Shown: in pieces, positions 17,783 through 26,626 of the stretch
How the letters are laid out: the number at the start of each line of letters is the position of its first letter
Numbering within the stretch: position 1 is the stretch's first letter
Assembly (NCBI GenBank): GCA_934725855.1
Contig: CAKVCL010000022.1
Location: 1 to 57,109, forward strand
From: an uncultured Cellulosilyticum sp.
GTDB lineage: Bacteria; Bacillota; Clostridia; Lachnospirales; Cellulosilyticaceae
DNA length: 57,109 bases
Direction: 5' to 3'
The notes under the pieces: model-generated
Database searches by the model: none
Told to the model about the DNA's origin: nothing
What the model saw: only the letters and a program-made list of their open reading frames with translations
Translations under genes and position numbers: made by a program

Positions 17783-18319
17783 TTAAAAGCCTCCTTTTTT
17801 GTGATACCTAATCCCTATAAGTGCAGCAAGTATAATATAAATAACTGGAGAAAGTGAAAGAAAGAGTCCTAGTACTAAAGTAACGATAAAAATAAGAGAA
17901 CCTAACCAATCTTTAGCCGTTGACTGGTACATTTTTATAACTACATTGATGACTAATACAGCCACAACAATGCGAATACCAGAAAAAGCACTTTGTACAA
18001 TTGGATAACTATTAAAGCTACTTAGTAAGGCGGCGATGGCTGTGATAATGAGAATGGAAGGAAAAATAACACCTAAAGTAGCTACAATTCCACCAATAAC
18101 TCCTTTTTGCTTATAGCCAATAAAAGTGGATGTATTGACAGCTATAGCACCTGGGGTACATTGAGCGACTGCAAAATAATCCATGATTTCATCTTCTGTT
18201 GCCCAATGGTGCTTTTCAACGATTTCCTTTTGAAGCATGGGAAGCATAGCGTATCCACCTCCAAAGGTAAACAGTCCTATACGTGTAAAAGTAACAAAAA
18301 GTATCCATAAATCGTTCAT
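17783..18319 (-). CDS. Chromate transporter, CHR domain, first half-size subunit
   Basis: This is the partner short-chain CHR protein (178 aa). RIGLFTFGGGYAMLPML and QCTPGAIAVNTSTFIGY are the diagnostic CHR motifs, in the same positions as in the downstream gene, showing that the two are paralogues. I choose ATG 18319, preceded by AAAGGAG on the minus strand, over an upstream in-frame ATG at 18361 that has no ribosome site. It is predicted to sit in the cytoplasmic membrane with the next gene product. Confidence 0.9.
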   Translation of the reverse strand: MNDLWILFVTFTRIGLFTFGGGYAMLPMLQKEIVEKHHWATEDEIMDYFAVAQCTPGAIAVNTSTFIGYKQKGVIGGIVATLGVIFPSILIITAIAALLSSFNSYPIVQSAFSGIRIVVAVLVINVVIKMYQSTAKDWLGSLIFIVTLVLGLFLSLSPVIYIILAALIGIRYHKKGGF

Positions 18320-18530
18320 AACTGACACTCCTTTGTGTTGATTTGTTTTAGTATAATCCATAAAACATCAATAAATACCCATAAAAATTTTGCTATTAGC
18401 TCATACATCATCTATAATAAGATTAATAAATCGACATGAAAAGATTTAAATGAAAAAATAATAAAATAATGGGTGATTTATAGAAACCATATATTTTTTA
18501 GGATGATTAATTTGAAGTAAGGAGTAGCAA

Positions 18531-20021
18531 ATGCAAACGATTAAGGAAATGTTTAACCAGTATAAGTGGACATTACTAGCAGGTGTTATTGTAGCAGCAT
18601 TAATTGCAGGCATCACAGCTCATTTACATGTTTTACAATTTTTGAACTGTAAAATCCACAATGATCAAGAGGGGATGCTCACAATTTTACAGCAGCAAGC
18701 AAAAAATATAGATGTCCAAGATGATTGGTTTTTCAAACAAGGAATGGGGTATTTGTTAAATCAGGATGAATATTCAGAAGGGATGACTCAATTCTTTGAA
18801 GAACAGTTTGAGATTTTTACACCTGAATGGAAGAAAGAGATTATAAAAGCATATAGCCGTAAAAGAAAAAGTCTAGTGATGAGTAAGGAAGTCATGAGTG
18901 TGTTAGTTCAATCTATACAGGATGAAGAAATTAAAAGTTACATTTCTAGGCTACCACTAGATGATTTTGAACAAGGCCTTACGCTTATGTATGGTAATAA
19001 TCCTGAGATTACTGATGGATTAATTGAGTCGTTGTATCAAATTTTAAGTGTCTATCCGGAAAAGTTAAAGATGACAAAATTTCAATTTGATTTATATAAC
19101 ATACTTTATTATAAAGGGGAGAATGCACAGCAAAAGATTAAATTGCTATTAAGTAAAGTTGAGCCAAGTGTTGCTAAAGAAAAGTTGTTTAAACAACTAC
19201 GTAATAAGGAGCTTAGCGAAAAAGAACTGGTTAAATGGGTAGAATTCTTTAATAATACAGGTGTTATAGCAGAAAATGACTATGCAAGCTTTAAAGAAAT
19301 CTATGGAAATATATGTATGGTACGTAAGCAGTATGAAGAGCTTGATGCCAAAGAAGCTGACCTTAGAGCTAAAAAAGATGAAGTAGAGGTTATGATTGGT
19401 AACAAAAGTAAAGAACTAGAAGACAAGAAAAGTAAAGTAAGCAGCTTGCAGAAAGAGATAGATGAACTTCAAGCTTCTTTAGACCGTTTAACGGATGGGT
19501 ACTATATGTCTTTATATATAGAAAGGGCATCAGGAACAGGTAGCAATGAGTACATTGCATCCAATCCTAGAACAGGCTTTTTGGGATTAGGAAATAGACC
19601 TTCAGACCTAAAATATATTGTTAAATTAAAAAGTACATCCTTTGTTAAAGAAGGCGTATATAATTTAAATGTCTATGCGAAGGGAACTAAATCAGGAGCT
19701 AATGGTGAGGAGTACAGTTATTATGAGGAGGTTTCCGATGATGATTTAGCTCAAATTGATAACATTTATGCTGAAAAGGAAAATAAGCAGTCTGAACTAG
19801 ATACAACCCAGCAAGAAGTCAGTCAAGGTGAAAGTGAAATTAACGCCATTAAAGAGCAGTATAAGTATGATGAAAATGTTAAAGCACTTCAAGAAATCAC
19901 CACACTCCGTAAGGAGTATAGTAACAAAGTAGAAGAAGAAGTGATTAAAATTAGAAAGCTTCTTGGACTCAATCATATTAAGATAGAAATAAGTACAGCC
20001 GCTAACAACGTCTCACAATAA
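18531..20021 (+). CDS. Membrane-anchored coiled-coil protein of unknown function
   Basis: I recognise no family (496 aa). One hydrophobic anchor lies near residues 14-33 (LLAGVIVAALIAGITAH), with a short N-terminal tail, so most of the protein is probably outside the membrane. Residues 40-255 are helical and charged. Two coiled coils follow (about 262-325 and 415-480), separated by a compact segment rich in Tyr, Gly and Ser (GYYMSLYIERASGTGSNEY to NGEEYSYYEEV) that looks like a small beta domain inserted in a hairpin. It stands alone, with an AAGGAG site before its ATG and a strong bidirectional terminator after it. The coding pattern is convincing; function is unknown. Confidence 0.8.
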   Translation: MQTIKEMFNQYKWTLLAGVIVAALIAGITAHLHVLQFLNCKIHNDQEGMLTILQQQAKNIDVQDDWFFKQGMGYLLNQDEYSEGMTQFFEEQFEIFTPEWKKEIIKAYSRKRKSLVMSKEVMSVLVQSIQDEEIKSYISRLPLDDFEQGLTLMYGNNPEITDGLIESLYQILSVYPEKLKMTKFQFDLYNILYYKGENAQQKIKLLLSKVEPSVAKEKLFKQLRNKELSEKELVKWVEFFNNTGVIAENDYASFKEIYGNICMVRKQYEELDAKEADLRAKKDEVEVMIGNKSKELEDKKSKVSSLQKEIDELQASLDRLTDGYYMSLYIERASGTGSNEYIASNPRTGFLGLGNRPSDLKYIVKLKSTSFVKEGVYNLNVYAKGTKSGANGEEYSYYEEVSDDDLAQIDNIYAEKENKQSELDTTQQEVSQGESEINAIKEQYKYDENVKALQEITTLRKEYSNKVEEEVIKIRKLLGLNHIKIEISTAANNVSQ

Positions 20022-20029
20022 AGCAAAAA

Positions 20030-20090
20030 AGCTGCGACAAGCTATAATCTAGTGATTAGAGCTGTCGCAGCTATTTGTTTTACTTTTTAC
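20030..20090. terminator. Bidirectional terminator between coiled-coil gene and gerA-like gene
   Basis: AGCTGCGACAaGCT (20030-20043) pairs with AGCTGTCGCAGCT (20060-20072), with one bulge. T-rich sequence follows on the plus strand (ATTTGTTTTACTTTTT), and TTTTTTGCTTTATT follows on the minus strand. Confidence 0.85.
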
Positions 20091-21510
20091 CAACAGGCTG
20101 TTTGGTATCAATACGTGTTCTAAAAAGTAAATGACGAAGGGCATTACCGTTAAAAGGAATGAGTGGATAGAGATAAGGTTGACCTGTGAAGGTTTTAGTA
20201 GTCAGCATGACTAAGAAGATAATAATGAGTGATATAATAAAGCCAGTTGTCCCAAAGAAACCAGTCAGGACTAATAAAAGAAGTCTGGAAAATTTAAAGG
20301 CATACGTCAGTTCAATACTTGTTTGAGTAAAGCTTGAAAGTGCAATGACTGCCATATATAAAATAGTGTGAGGGATAAACCAACCTGTATCAATAGCAAA
20401 ATCACTTAATATAAGACCACCAATAATCGATAAAGAAGTCCCTAGGGAGCTAGGTGTATTAAGGGACGCCAAATTTAAACCATCCAAGGCGAGTTCTAGA
20501 ATAATAAACTGAATAAAAATAGGGATGGCATAAGGTTTATCAGGAAGTAAAAAAGAAAAAGCCCCATTACTTACCCATTCTGGATTATCTGTAATCAGTA
20601 CAAAAATTGGACTAATGAGCAAGTTAGTTAAAAATACAAGATAACGGATAAATCTTAGGTAGTTGCCTGTTACAACGGGCATATAGTAGTCATTGACGGA
20701 CTGCATAAAGTCAAATAAGTTAGTCGGAAGGATAAGAGCAGTAGGCGTGTTATCTACTAAAATAGCTATTTTTCCTTCTGTAATCTGGGCAGCAGCAATA
20801 TCAGGACGTTCGGTATAGCGTGCTTTAGGAAAAGGATTAAAGGAGGAGTAGGAGTGAATGGCTTCTACAAGACTTTGATCCCCCATAGTCAAGGCAGATA
20901 AATCCAATTTTTTTATAGACTCTTTGACCTTATAAAGCGCATTTTTGTCCACTTTATCTTCGAGATAACAAATCACAACGTCCGTTTTTGACATGGAACC
21001 TACGCTATTCATTTCACAGATTAAATGAGGGTCTCTAATACGTCTTCGAATGAGTGCAGTGTTGCAAATAAGCGTTTCAACAAAACCATCATGAGAACCA
21101 CGAAGAACTTTCTCTCGTTCAGGTTCTTCAGTACTTCTATCAGGATAAGATCTAAGGTCAATGATAAGGGCATCTGAAAAGCTTTCACAAAGTAAAACCG
21201 TTTGTCCCATCAAAATAGCAGAAACGAGATGTTCCATATCATTGTCACTAGAAACTTCAATAGAGCTTAGCGCCTTTTCGGCAAGTTCATTAGCAGACTG
21301 AATGGCTTTAAAAGTATCTTCATTACAATTATTAATGTCACGGCGAACGTATTCAAGATTCGTATCCTTTGCAAAGCCATCTAAAAAATAAAGATAAAAA
21401 GTTTTATCATAAACTGTAAAAATACGCTCTAGAATGTCAAAGCTTCTTCCGACATTTAGAGCTTCTCGAAACATTTGGACATTCTCGGACAAATGAGTTT
21501 TTAATTTCAT
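20080..21510 (-). CDS. GerA-family spore germination protein, SpoVAF-like
   Basis: This is a spore inner-membrane protein (476 aa) of the GerA (A-subunit) family. A large N-terminal soluble region of about 280 residues includes RRRIRDPHLICEMNSVGSMSKTDV and the conserved VDNTPTALILP segment. About four to five membrane segments follow. GerA proteins normally act with B and C subunits as nutrient receptors, or, as SpoVAF, with the SpoVA dipicolinate channel. Here no B or C gene or spoVA gene is adjacent, so it is an orphan; length and the simple tail favour SpoVAF-like. It is convergent with the coiled-coil gene and divergent from tadA. Confidence 0.87.
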   Translation of the reverse strand: MKLKTHLSENVQMFREALNVGRSFDILERIFTVYDKTFYLYFLDGFAKDTNLEYVRRDINNCNEDTFKAIQSANELAEKALSSIEVSSDNDMEHLVSAILMGQTVLLCESFSDALIIDLRSYPDRSTEEPEREKVLRGSHDGFVETLICNTALIRRRIRDPHLICEMNSVGSMSKTDVVICYLEDKVDKNALYKVKESIKKLDLSALTMGDQSLVEAIHSYSSFNPFPKARYTERPDIAAAQITEGKIAILVDNTPTALILPTNLFDFMQSVNDYYMPVVTGNYLRFIRYLVFLTNLLISPIFVLITDNPEWVSNGAFSFLLPDKPYAIPIFIQFIILELALDGLNLASLNTPSSLGTSLSIIGGLILSDFAIDTGWFIPHTILYMAVIALSSFTQTSIELTYAFKFSRLLLLVLTGFFGTTGFIISLIIIFLVMLTTKTFTGQPYLYPLIPFNGNALRHLLFRTRIDTKQPVGKK

Positions 21511-21667
21511 TTAATCACCACCGATTATTCATTATATGGATTAGAATGTACACAATAATAAAAAATATACTGCCTATAAATTAAGTGTGGAAAGATTTTG
21601 GAATTAAAGCTATAATAGTATTAGCTAGAAATTGTTGCAGTAGGTTTTATTGGATAGAGGAGAAGGT

Positions 21668-22129
21668 ATGGAAAAAGACGTAATGTTTATGAAAGAAGCA
21701 TTAATTGAAGCAAACAAAGCATTTGAACTTGATGAATCACCCATAGGGGCGGTTATTGTATATAAGGATCAAATCATAGGTAGAGGATGTAATAGAAGAA
21801 ATACCGATAAGCATCCTTTAGCTCATGCTGAGATGATTGCAATGGATGAAGCATGCAAATTCTTAGGGGATTGGCGTTTAGAAGAGTGCACCATCTATAT
21901 TACGTTAGAACCTTGTCCGATGTGTAGTGGTGCTATTGTACAAGCAAGAATACCAAGGGTTGTATTTGGCGCAAAAAGTCCAAAAGCTGGTTTTGCGGGT
22001 TCAGTGGCTAATGTCCTTCAAATGGAAACATTAAATCATCGTTGTGAAGTGGTAAATGGAATTTGCGAGGAAGAAGCAAGTACACTATTAAAAACCTATT
22101 TCAAAAATATGAGAAATAAAAATAAATAA
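21668..22129 (+). CDS. tadA: tRNA-specific adenosine deaminase TadA
   Basis: It deaminates the wobble adenosine-34 of tRNA-Arg(ACG) to inosine. It is a small zinc enzyme (153 aa) with the catalytic HAE (H53 ligand, E55 proton shuttle) and PCPMC (C83, C86) motifs, plus the FGAKSPKAGFAGS region seen in TadA. I use ATG 21668, five bases after GAGGAG; a longer open frame from TTG 21650 runs over that ribosome site. It is followed by an unknown gene and the SRP RNA, as tadA and scr lie together near oriC in Bacillus. Confidence 0.95.
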   Translation: MEKDVMFMKEALIEANKAFELDESPIGAVIVYKDQIIGRGCNRRNTDKHPLAHAEMIAMDEACKFLGDWRLEECTIYITLEPCPMCSGAIVQARIPRVVFGAKSPKAGFAGSVANVLQMETLNHRCEVVNGICEEEASTLLKTYFKNMRNKNK

Positions 22130-22147
22130 AGATTGGTGGAGGAAGAT

Positions 22148-22585
22148 ATGGCAGCTTATCCAAGACACAAAAAAGCAAGAATGCTTAGAGATTTTATGAT
22201 TCAAACCGATACAATTAAAATGTTTAAAGAAGATGAAAATGACGATACGATTTTCTTTAGAAGTGTTTATCCAATGGGTGAAGATAAAAAGCAAATTGTC
22301 ATTACGATTAATGATACGGTTTATCTTGGTTTACAGGCACTGATTAAAGCACAAGTTCCAGAAGAGAAAAATGATGCGGTACTTAGAGTGCTTAATGAAT
22401 GTGCTTTAGAGTTACCTACCGTTAAATATGTATTAACGAAAGATCAGTGTATAGTTATTTCAATGTTTTTCCCAGCAGATGAAAATCATTTTAATGCACA
22501 GCTTATTATGGGAACAATCGTTCAAGTACTTAAACATGTTAATGAAAATCATTATGCTAAAATTAAAGCTGTTGTTGAAAATTAG
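22148..22585 (+). CDS. Hypothetical small protein, possibly YbjN-like
   Basis: The protein is cytoplasmic (145 aa) with no membrane segment and alternating helix and strand (TIFFRSVYPM, QIVITINDTVYLGLQALI, KDQCIVISMFFPADENHF). The pattern recalls the YbjN/type-III-chaperone-like fold, but I cannot show a diagnostic motif, so the family is tentative. ATG 22148 follows GGTGGAGGAAG; the open frame also contains a TTG at 22133 that overlaps this site. It lies 18 bases after tadA, probably co-transcribed, and ends just before the SRP RNA promoter. Confidence 0.75.
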   Translation: MAAYPRHKKARMLRDFMIQTDTIKMFKEDENDDTIFFRSVYPMGEDKKQIVITINDTVYLGLQALIKAQVPEEKNDAVLRVLNECALELPTVKYVLTKDQCIVISMFFPADENHFNAQLIMGTIVQVLKHVNENHYAKIKAVVEN

Positions 22586-22601
22586 TCAGAATATACAAAG
22601 G

Positions 22602-22630
22602 TTGACATATAGCATAAAAATGACTATACT
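22602..22630 (+). promoter_or_regulatory. Promoter of the SRP RNA gene
   Basis: TTGACA (22602-22607) and TATACT (22625-22630) are separated by exactly 17 bases. This is a near-consensus sigma-A promoter just upstream of the SRP RNA. Confidence 0.9.
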
Positions 22631-22660
22631 ATATTATGTGACAAGATATTGTCAGACAAT

Positions 22661-22930
22661 TTCCGTGCTAGCTGGGGAGGTAGCGGTGCCCTGTACCTAC
22701 AATCCGCTATAGTAGGAGTGATGCTTTGTCTGAGGCTTAAATCTGTATAGTCTGCCCTTAGCAAGTGGCGATGAGAATTGAGTCTTGCGCAATAGACACT
22801 TGTGAACCGTGTCAGGTCCGGAAGGAAGCAGCACTAAGCAAGCCCGTTTATGTGCCGTAAGGTCGCTTGGTTTGAGTTAACTACTAAGGTTACGTGTATG
22901 GCTTTATGTCGAAGCAGAGTGCACGGATTT
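22661..22930 (+). ncRNA. ffs: Signal recognition particle RNA, large (Alu-containing) type
   Basis: This is the RNA scaffold of the signal recognition particle, which delivers nascent membrane and secreted proteins. The 5' part has the Alu-domain sequence GGGGAGGTAGCGGTGCCCTG, as in Bacillus scRNA. The universally conserved apical hairpin of helix 8 (GTCAGGTCCGGAAGGAAGCA) lies at 22814-22833. The ends close by pairing CCGTGC (22663-22668) with GCACGG (22921-22926). The length of about 270 bases fits the Bacillus/Clostridium class. The exact ends are estimated from the closing helix. Confidence 0.95.
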
Positions 22931-22951
22931 AATTATTTTGAATAAAAATTA

Positions 22952-23000
22952 CATAGAATAAAAAAAAGGATACATAAAGTATCCTTTTTTTTATTCTATG
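22952..23000. terminator. Bidirectional terminator, SRP RNA versus araC-like gene
   Basis: A perfect 22-base inverted repeat (22952-22973 and 22979-23000) has a GGATAC/GTATCC core flanked by eight A and eight T. Either strand gives a hairpin followed by a T-run, so it serves both convergent units. Confidence 0.93.
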
Positions 23001-23030
23001 GTAGAGTTTTTGAAATCTAATTTTTAGATG

Positions 23031-23933
23031 CTATTCTTCCATTTTTTGTATGCTACATAAGGAAACATAACGTTGTCTGTAACCAGAAGGGGTATGGAAC
23101 ATATATTTTTTAAAGAGTTTTGCAAAATAAGCTGTATCGTTGAATCCCACTTCCTCAGCTATACTTGAAATAGATTGGTTAGATTCTCTAAGCATAATAG
23201 CAGCTAAGTTAATACGATATTTATTTAAGTATGTAATAATTGTTTCACCAGTTGCTTCAAAAAAACGGTCACTTAATGTTGTACGATTTACGTGAAAGTG
23301 TTTACTTAATTTTGGAATAGTAATCTTTTGACTACAATTATTATGTAGATATAATAGAACATCCTTTACTTCAAATGTAGTTTCTGTAATGATTAATTTA
23401 CTAACAGAAAGGGAATGTTGAACTAATCTTTTAATTACAGCCATAATATCACTCAGTATAGTAGATACACATTCTGAAGACTTACATATAGATAATTGAG
23501 CTATAAGCTTATTAAGTTGTTTCATTGTAATTTCAGGAGCTTGTATATATCCAAAATAATCTTTATGACGTTGGTAAAATATAGAAAGATTAATAGCGAC
23601 ATTAATATCAGCTGGAGTAAAGTAATGATCAAATGTTGATATGTTATCAAACGTAAAGTACTCTCTGATTGTTGTTGGTTCAAAAACTAATATCTGACCG
23701 TCTATATTAAGTGATTTGGTAAGCATTAGTCGCTCGTTTTGATTTAGACAAATAATGGTAGGACCAAAAAAGTGGAAGGATGAATGATCAATTATTCCTG
23801 TGCCTGATCCTGATTTAATAAAAAGAATACTAAGTTTATCAGGGTTATAAAAGTCTGTATCATATGTATTAATCGACCTTAATGTATATGAAGAGGGAGC
23901 TGACTTAGTAGATACTTTACTATAAAAGCTCAA
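23031..23933 (-). CDS. AraC family transcriptional regulator
   Basis: This DNA-binding regulator (300 aa) has an N-terminal sensing half (about 1-190, cupin-like, low similarity) and a C-terminal AraC/XylS double helix-turn-helix. IPKLSKHFHVNRTTLSDRFFEATGE and ISSIAEEVGFNDTAYFAKLFKKY are the two recognition units, ending with HTPSGYRQRY. It starts at TTG 23933, seven bases after a perfect AAAGGAGGT on the minus strand, with no nearby ATG alternative. The target is unknown; neighbours do not include a sugar gene. It is inserted, with ytaF, between the SRP RNA and dnaX, which are adjacent in many relatives. Confidence 0.93.
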   Translation of the reverse strand: MSFYSKVSTKSAPSSYTLRSINTYDTDFYNPDKLSILFIKSGSGTGIIDHSSFHFFGPTIICLNQNERLMLTKSLNIDGQILVFEPTTIREYFTFDNISTFDHYFTPADINVAINLSIFYQRHKDYFGYIQAPEITMKQLNKLIAQLSICKSSECVSTILSDIMAVIKRLVQHSLSVSKLIITETTFEVKDVLLYLHNNCSQKITIPKLSKHFHVNRTTLSDRFFEATGETIITYLNKYRINLAAIMLRESNQSISSIAEEVGFNDTAYFAKLFKKYMFHTPSGYRQRYVSLCSIQKMEE

Positions 23934-24069
23934 GAGACTACCTCCTTTAACTATAATAGAATTTATATATTAGAATATAGCATAAAAGAACTTTAATCGC
24001 AACAGCTCTATATGTAAATCTATTATTTAGAGCTTATGTGAAAACGTAGAAATGGAAGATAAAATGGAG

Positions 24070-24116
24070 AAAAGTCGGTTACTTAGTATAAGTTTATTAC
24101 CAAGTAACCGACTTTT
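24070..24116 (-). terminator. Intrinsic terminator of the ytaF gene
   Basis: AAAAGTCGGTTACTT (24070-24084) and AAGTAACCGACTTTT (24102-24116) form a perfect 15-base stem right at the ytaF stop, with a TTTTCTCCATTTT tail on the minus strand. Confidence 0.8.
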
Positions 24117-24739
24117 TATATAATTTTTATCAAAGCAAGTAGAATTAATATAGCTCCACTGAGCCAAGGAAGATCGACTCTTGTTTTTTCGGCACATTTA
24201 CTACCTAGAAAACATCCGAATAAAATAGAAAAGATATTAAAAATAATTGAAAATATAAATAGCTGAATGAAAGAAATTGGTCCTAGTGCTGCACCAAGTC
24301 CAACAACTAAACTATCTAGTGATAGAGCAATACCTAGATAAAGTGATTCTTTGGCACTGAGGGTTTTGGAATGGTCTAAGTCTGCGAGTGTGGCATCAGC
24401 ATAAACATTGAGTACAAGTTTAAAATTGAATAAAGTCACTTCAATATTACTAGGAGATAGAGCTTTTTTATTTAAATAGTTTTTTAGTAAACCTTCAAAT
24501 AGCCGCATAAATCCAAGAAAAAATAAAATAAAAAAACAAATAATGTGTGATAACTGCATAGGAATAAATCCATGAATGAGGGAACCTATGCCAGCTGAGA
24601 GCATTAGAAATAAAGTTGAAATTCCAGTTAAGATTAGGCTTGATTTTATAGGAATTTTTATTTTATTTGTACCATATGCAAAGCTAGCAGCACAGGCATC
24701 AACGCATAGTGAGAGTACAAGTAGTATAGATTCTAACAT
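24116..24739 (-). CDS. ytaF: Sporulation membrane protein YtaF (MntP/LysE-like superfamily)
   Basis: This integral membrane protein (207 aa) has about six helices in two homologous halves (SLCVDACAASFAYGTNKI and IALSLDSLVVGLGAALG), each with the conserved Asp typical of the MntP manganese-exporter fold. The inserted loop YADATLADLDHSKTLSAKEAL-like segment near residues 112-134 is the signature that separates sporulation YtaF from MntP. Family knowledge links YtaF to sporulation, with no precise role. On the minus strand GAGGTAG precedes the ATG. It is transcribed divergently from dnaX. Confidence 0.85.
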   Translation of the reverse strand: MLESILLVLSLCVDACAASFAYGTNKIKIPIKSSLILTGISTLFLMLSAGIGSLIHGFIPMQLSHIICFFILFFLGFMRLFEGLLKNYLNKKALSPSNIEVTLFNFKLVLNVYADATLADLDHSKTLSAKESLYLGIALSLDSLVVGLGAALGPISFIQLFIFSIIFNIFSILFGCFLGSKCAEKTRVDLPWLSGAILILLALIKII

Positions 24740-24868
24740 AGTAGTCTACCTCAGATATTTATGTGTTACATCATTATAATATGGTTATTTAGAAGATTAG
24801 AAACTTGTATTAAGAAAAATGATGCTGGAAAGTAAATGATGCTAGATGTATTAGAACAAAGAAGTTTG

Positions 24869-24877
24869 TGTTATAAT
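24869..24877 (+). promoter_or_regulatory. Extended -10 promoter of the dnaX operon
   Basis: TGTTATAAT combines the TGn extension with a perfect TATAAT, 38 bases before the dnaX start. No good -35 box is seen. Confidence 0.6.
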
Positions 24878-24914
24878 ATAACAAGTTGAAAACGAATATA
24901 AGAAAGGGGAAATC

Positions 24915-26528
24915 ATGAGTTACTTAGCTTTATATAGAAAATATAGACCATATGTTTTTGATGATGTGATTGGTCAAGAGCATATTGTTAGGACATTAAA
25001 AAATCAAATTAGTTCTCATCGTGTGGCTCATGCTTATCTTTTTTCTGGAAGTAGAGGAACAGGTAAGACGACTATTGCAAAAATCTTCGCAAGGGCTGTT
25101 AACTGTCCCTCTCCGGTTAATGGCTCAGCATGTGGTAAGTGCGATGTTTGTAAAAAGGTAAAAGAGAGTTCTGCTATGAACGTTATAGAGATAGATGCAG
25201 CTTCTCATAATGGTGTAGATAATATACGTGAGATTAATGAAGAAGTAAAGTATACACCAGCTGTTGGGCAATATAAAGTTTATATTATAGATGAGGTACA
25301 CATGTTGTCGATTGGTGCTTTTAATGCTTTGCTGAAAACATTAGAAGAACCACCTGCACATGTGATTTTTATCTTAGCAACAACTGATCCTCAGAAGATT
25401 CCTGTGACGATTTTATCACGTTGTCAAAGATTTGACTTTAAGCGAATTATGGCAAGTCAGATAGAAGAAGCTATGAGAAAATATATGGACAAGGAATCTG
25501 TAGACATAGAAGAAAGTGCATTAAGTTATATTGCAAGGCTTGCTGATGGAGGCATGCGTGATGCACTTAGTATATTAGAGCAAAGCATTTCTTTTTATTA
25601 TGGAGAAACAATTACTTTAGAAAAAGTACAGTATTTGGTAGGTGCAGTAGATACGAGTATTTTGTTTAAGGCAATTGAGGGGATATCTAATCAAAATGCG
25701 AGTGAGGTATTAGCTTTGTGTGATGAAGTAAATGCTCAAGGTAGAAGTCTTAGGCAATTTGCGAGTGATTTACTTGAACATTGTAGAAATTTATTAGTGG
25801 CAAAGACTACAGCGGGTGGAAGCGATGTGCTGGACTATAGCAAAGAGTATGTAGAGAAGTTAAAAAGTCAAGCCGAGAAAATTGACAATAATGAACTAAT
25901 GCGCTATATTAAGCATCTTGCACAGTTGGAATATGAATTAAGAACAGCTATTTCACCTAGAATATTACTTGAAGTAGCTTTGCTTAAGCTTTGCGAAGTA
26001 CAGATGGATAATTCCCCTGAAAGCATGCTGGCTAAAATGCAAGCTATGGAAAAAAAATTAGAAAAGCTTATGACAGAAGGCATAGCTATGCAACAAGCGT
26101 CTATGACTATGCAGCAAGTTCCAAAAGAAGAAGTGATTCCATCAAGATTACCAGAAGCTGTGCCGGATGAAGTGAAAAATTTACAAACCAGATGGAATGA
26201 AATTTTAAATAGTATGGGTGATGCTTCAGCAGTTAGAGCATTTTGCTCTTCAGCAAGATTAGGCTACATTGAGGGGGATATCTTATATATTGTTTATCAA
26301 CATGGGATGGAAGCAGGAATTAATAGATATCTCGATGAAATTAAGGCTGCTATTAATCAGTTTGCAGGCAAAGAGGTGAAACTGAGACCTATTTCGGTGG
26401 ATGACTATGCTAATAAATCGGTTGAAACTTACGGATCACATCCAAAGCCAAGTGAAGAAGTAAAAGGAATATCCAATGTTCTTAGAGAGGTGGAGTCTAA
26501 AATAAACTTTGCTATTGATGTAATGTAA
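24915..26528 (+). CDS. dnaX: DNA polymerase III subunit gamma/tau
   Basis: This is the clamp-loader ATPase of the replicative polymerase (537 aa). Walker A is GSRGTGKT (45-52), and four zinc cysteines sit at C64, C73, C76 and C79. Walker B/DEAH is IIDEVHML, the sensor-1 region is ILATTDPQKIPVTILSRCQRF, and domain III follows to about 375. The tau-specific tail is about 160 residues. A run of eight A at 26050-26057 lies exactly at the junction between domain III and the tail. RBS AAAGGGG precedes the ATG. The operon dnaX-ybaB-recR is a standard replication and repair arrangement. Confidence 0.96.
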   Translation: MSYLALYRKYRPYVFDDVIGQEHIVRTLKNQISSHRVAHAYLFSGSRGTGKTTIAKIFARAVNCPSPVNGSACGKCDVCKKVKESSAMNVIEIDAASHNGVDNIREINEEVKYTPAVGQYKVYIIDEVHMLSIGAFNALLKTLEEPPAHVIFILATTDPQKIPVTILSRCQRFDFKRIMASQIEEAMRKYMDKESVDIEESALSYIARLADGGMRDALSILEQSISFYYGETITLEKVQYLVGAVDTSILFKAIEGISNQNASEVLALCDEVNAQGRSLRQFASDLLEHCRNLLVAKTTAGGSDVLDYSKEYVEKLKSQAEKIDNNELMRYIKHLAQLEYELRTAISPRILLEVALLKLCEVQMDNSPESMLAKMQAMEKKLEKLMTEGIAMQQASMTMQQVPKEEVIPSRLPEAVPDEVKNLQTRWNEILNSMGDASAVRAFCSSARLGYIEGDILYIVYQHGMEAGINRYLDEIKAAINQFAGKEVKLRPISVDDYANKSVETYGSHPKPSEEVKGISNVLREVESKINFAIDVM

Positions 26529-26626
26529 GATAAAATAATATAATAAAAAGTAAGCAATCAATAAATGATAAATAAGAATAAAAAATTATTGTTCATTTAT
26601 GGATACAAATTTTAGGAGGAAATAAG

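Noticed and set aside
17214..18319. Two chromate genes as a frameshifted single ChrA
   Set aside because: Each half has its own ribosome site and complete CHR motifs, and paired short CHR genes are a known arrangement.
20080..21510. Assignment as GerAA nutrient-receptor subunit
   Set aside because: Partner B and C genes are absent and the tail is short, so I left it as GerA family, SpoVAF-like.
22479..22712. Open frame of 77 codons running into the SRP RNA
   Set aside because: It is a shadow of the upstream hypothetical gene and of the SRP RNA. The promoter and conserved RNA sequence explain this region.
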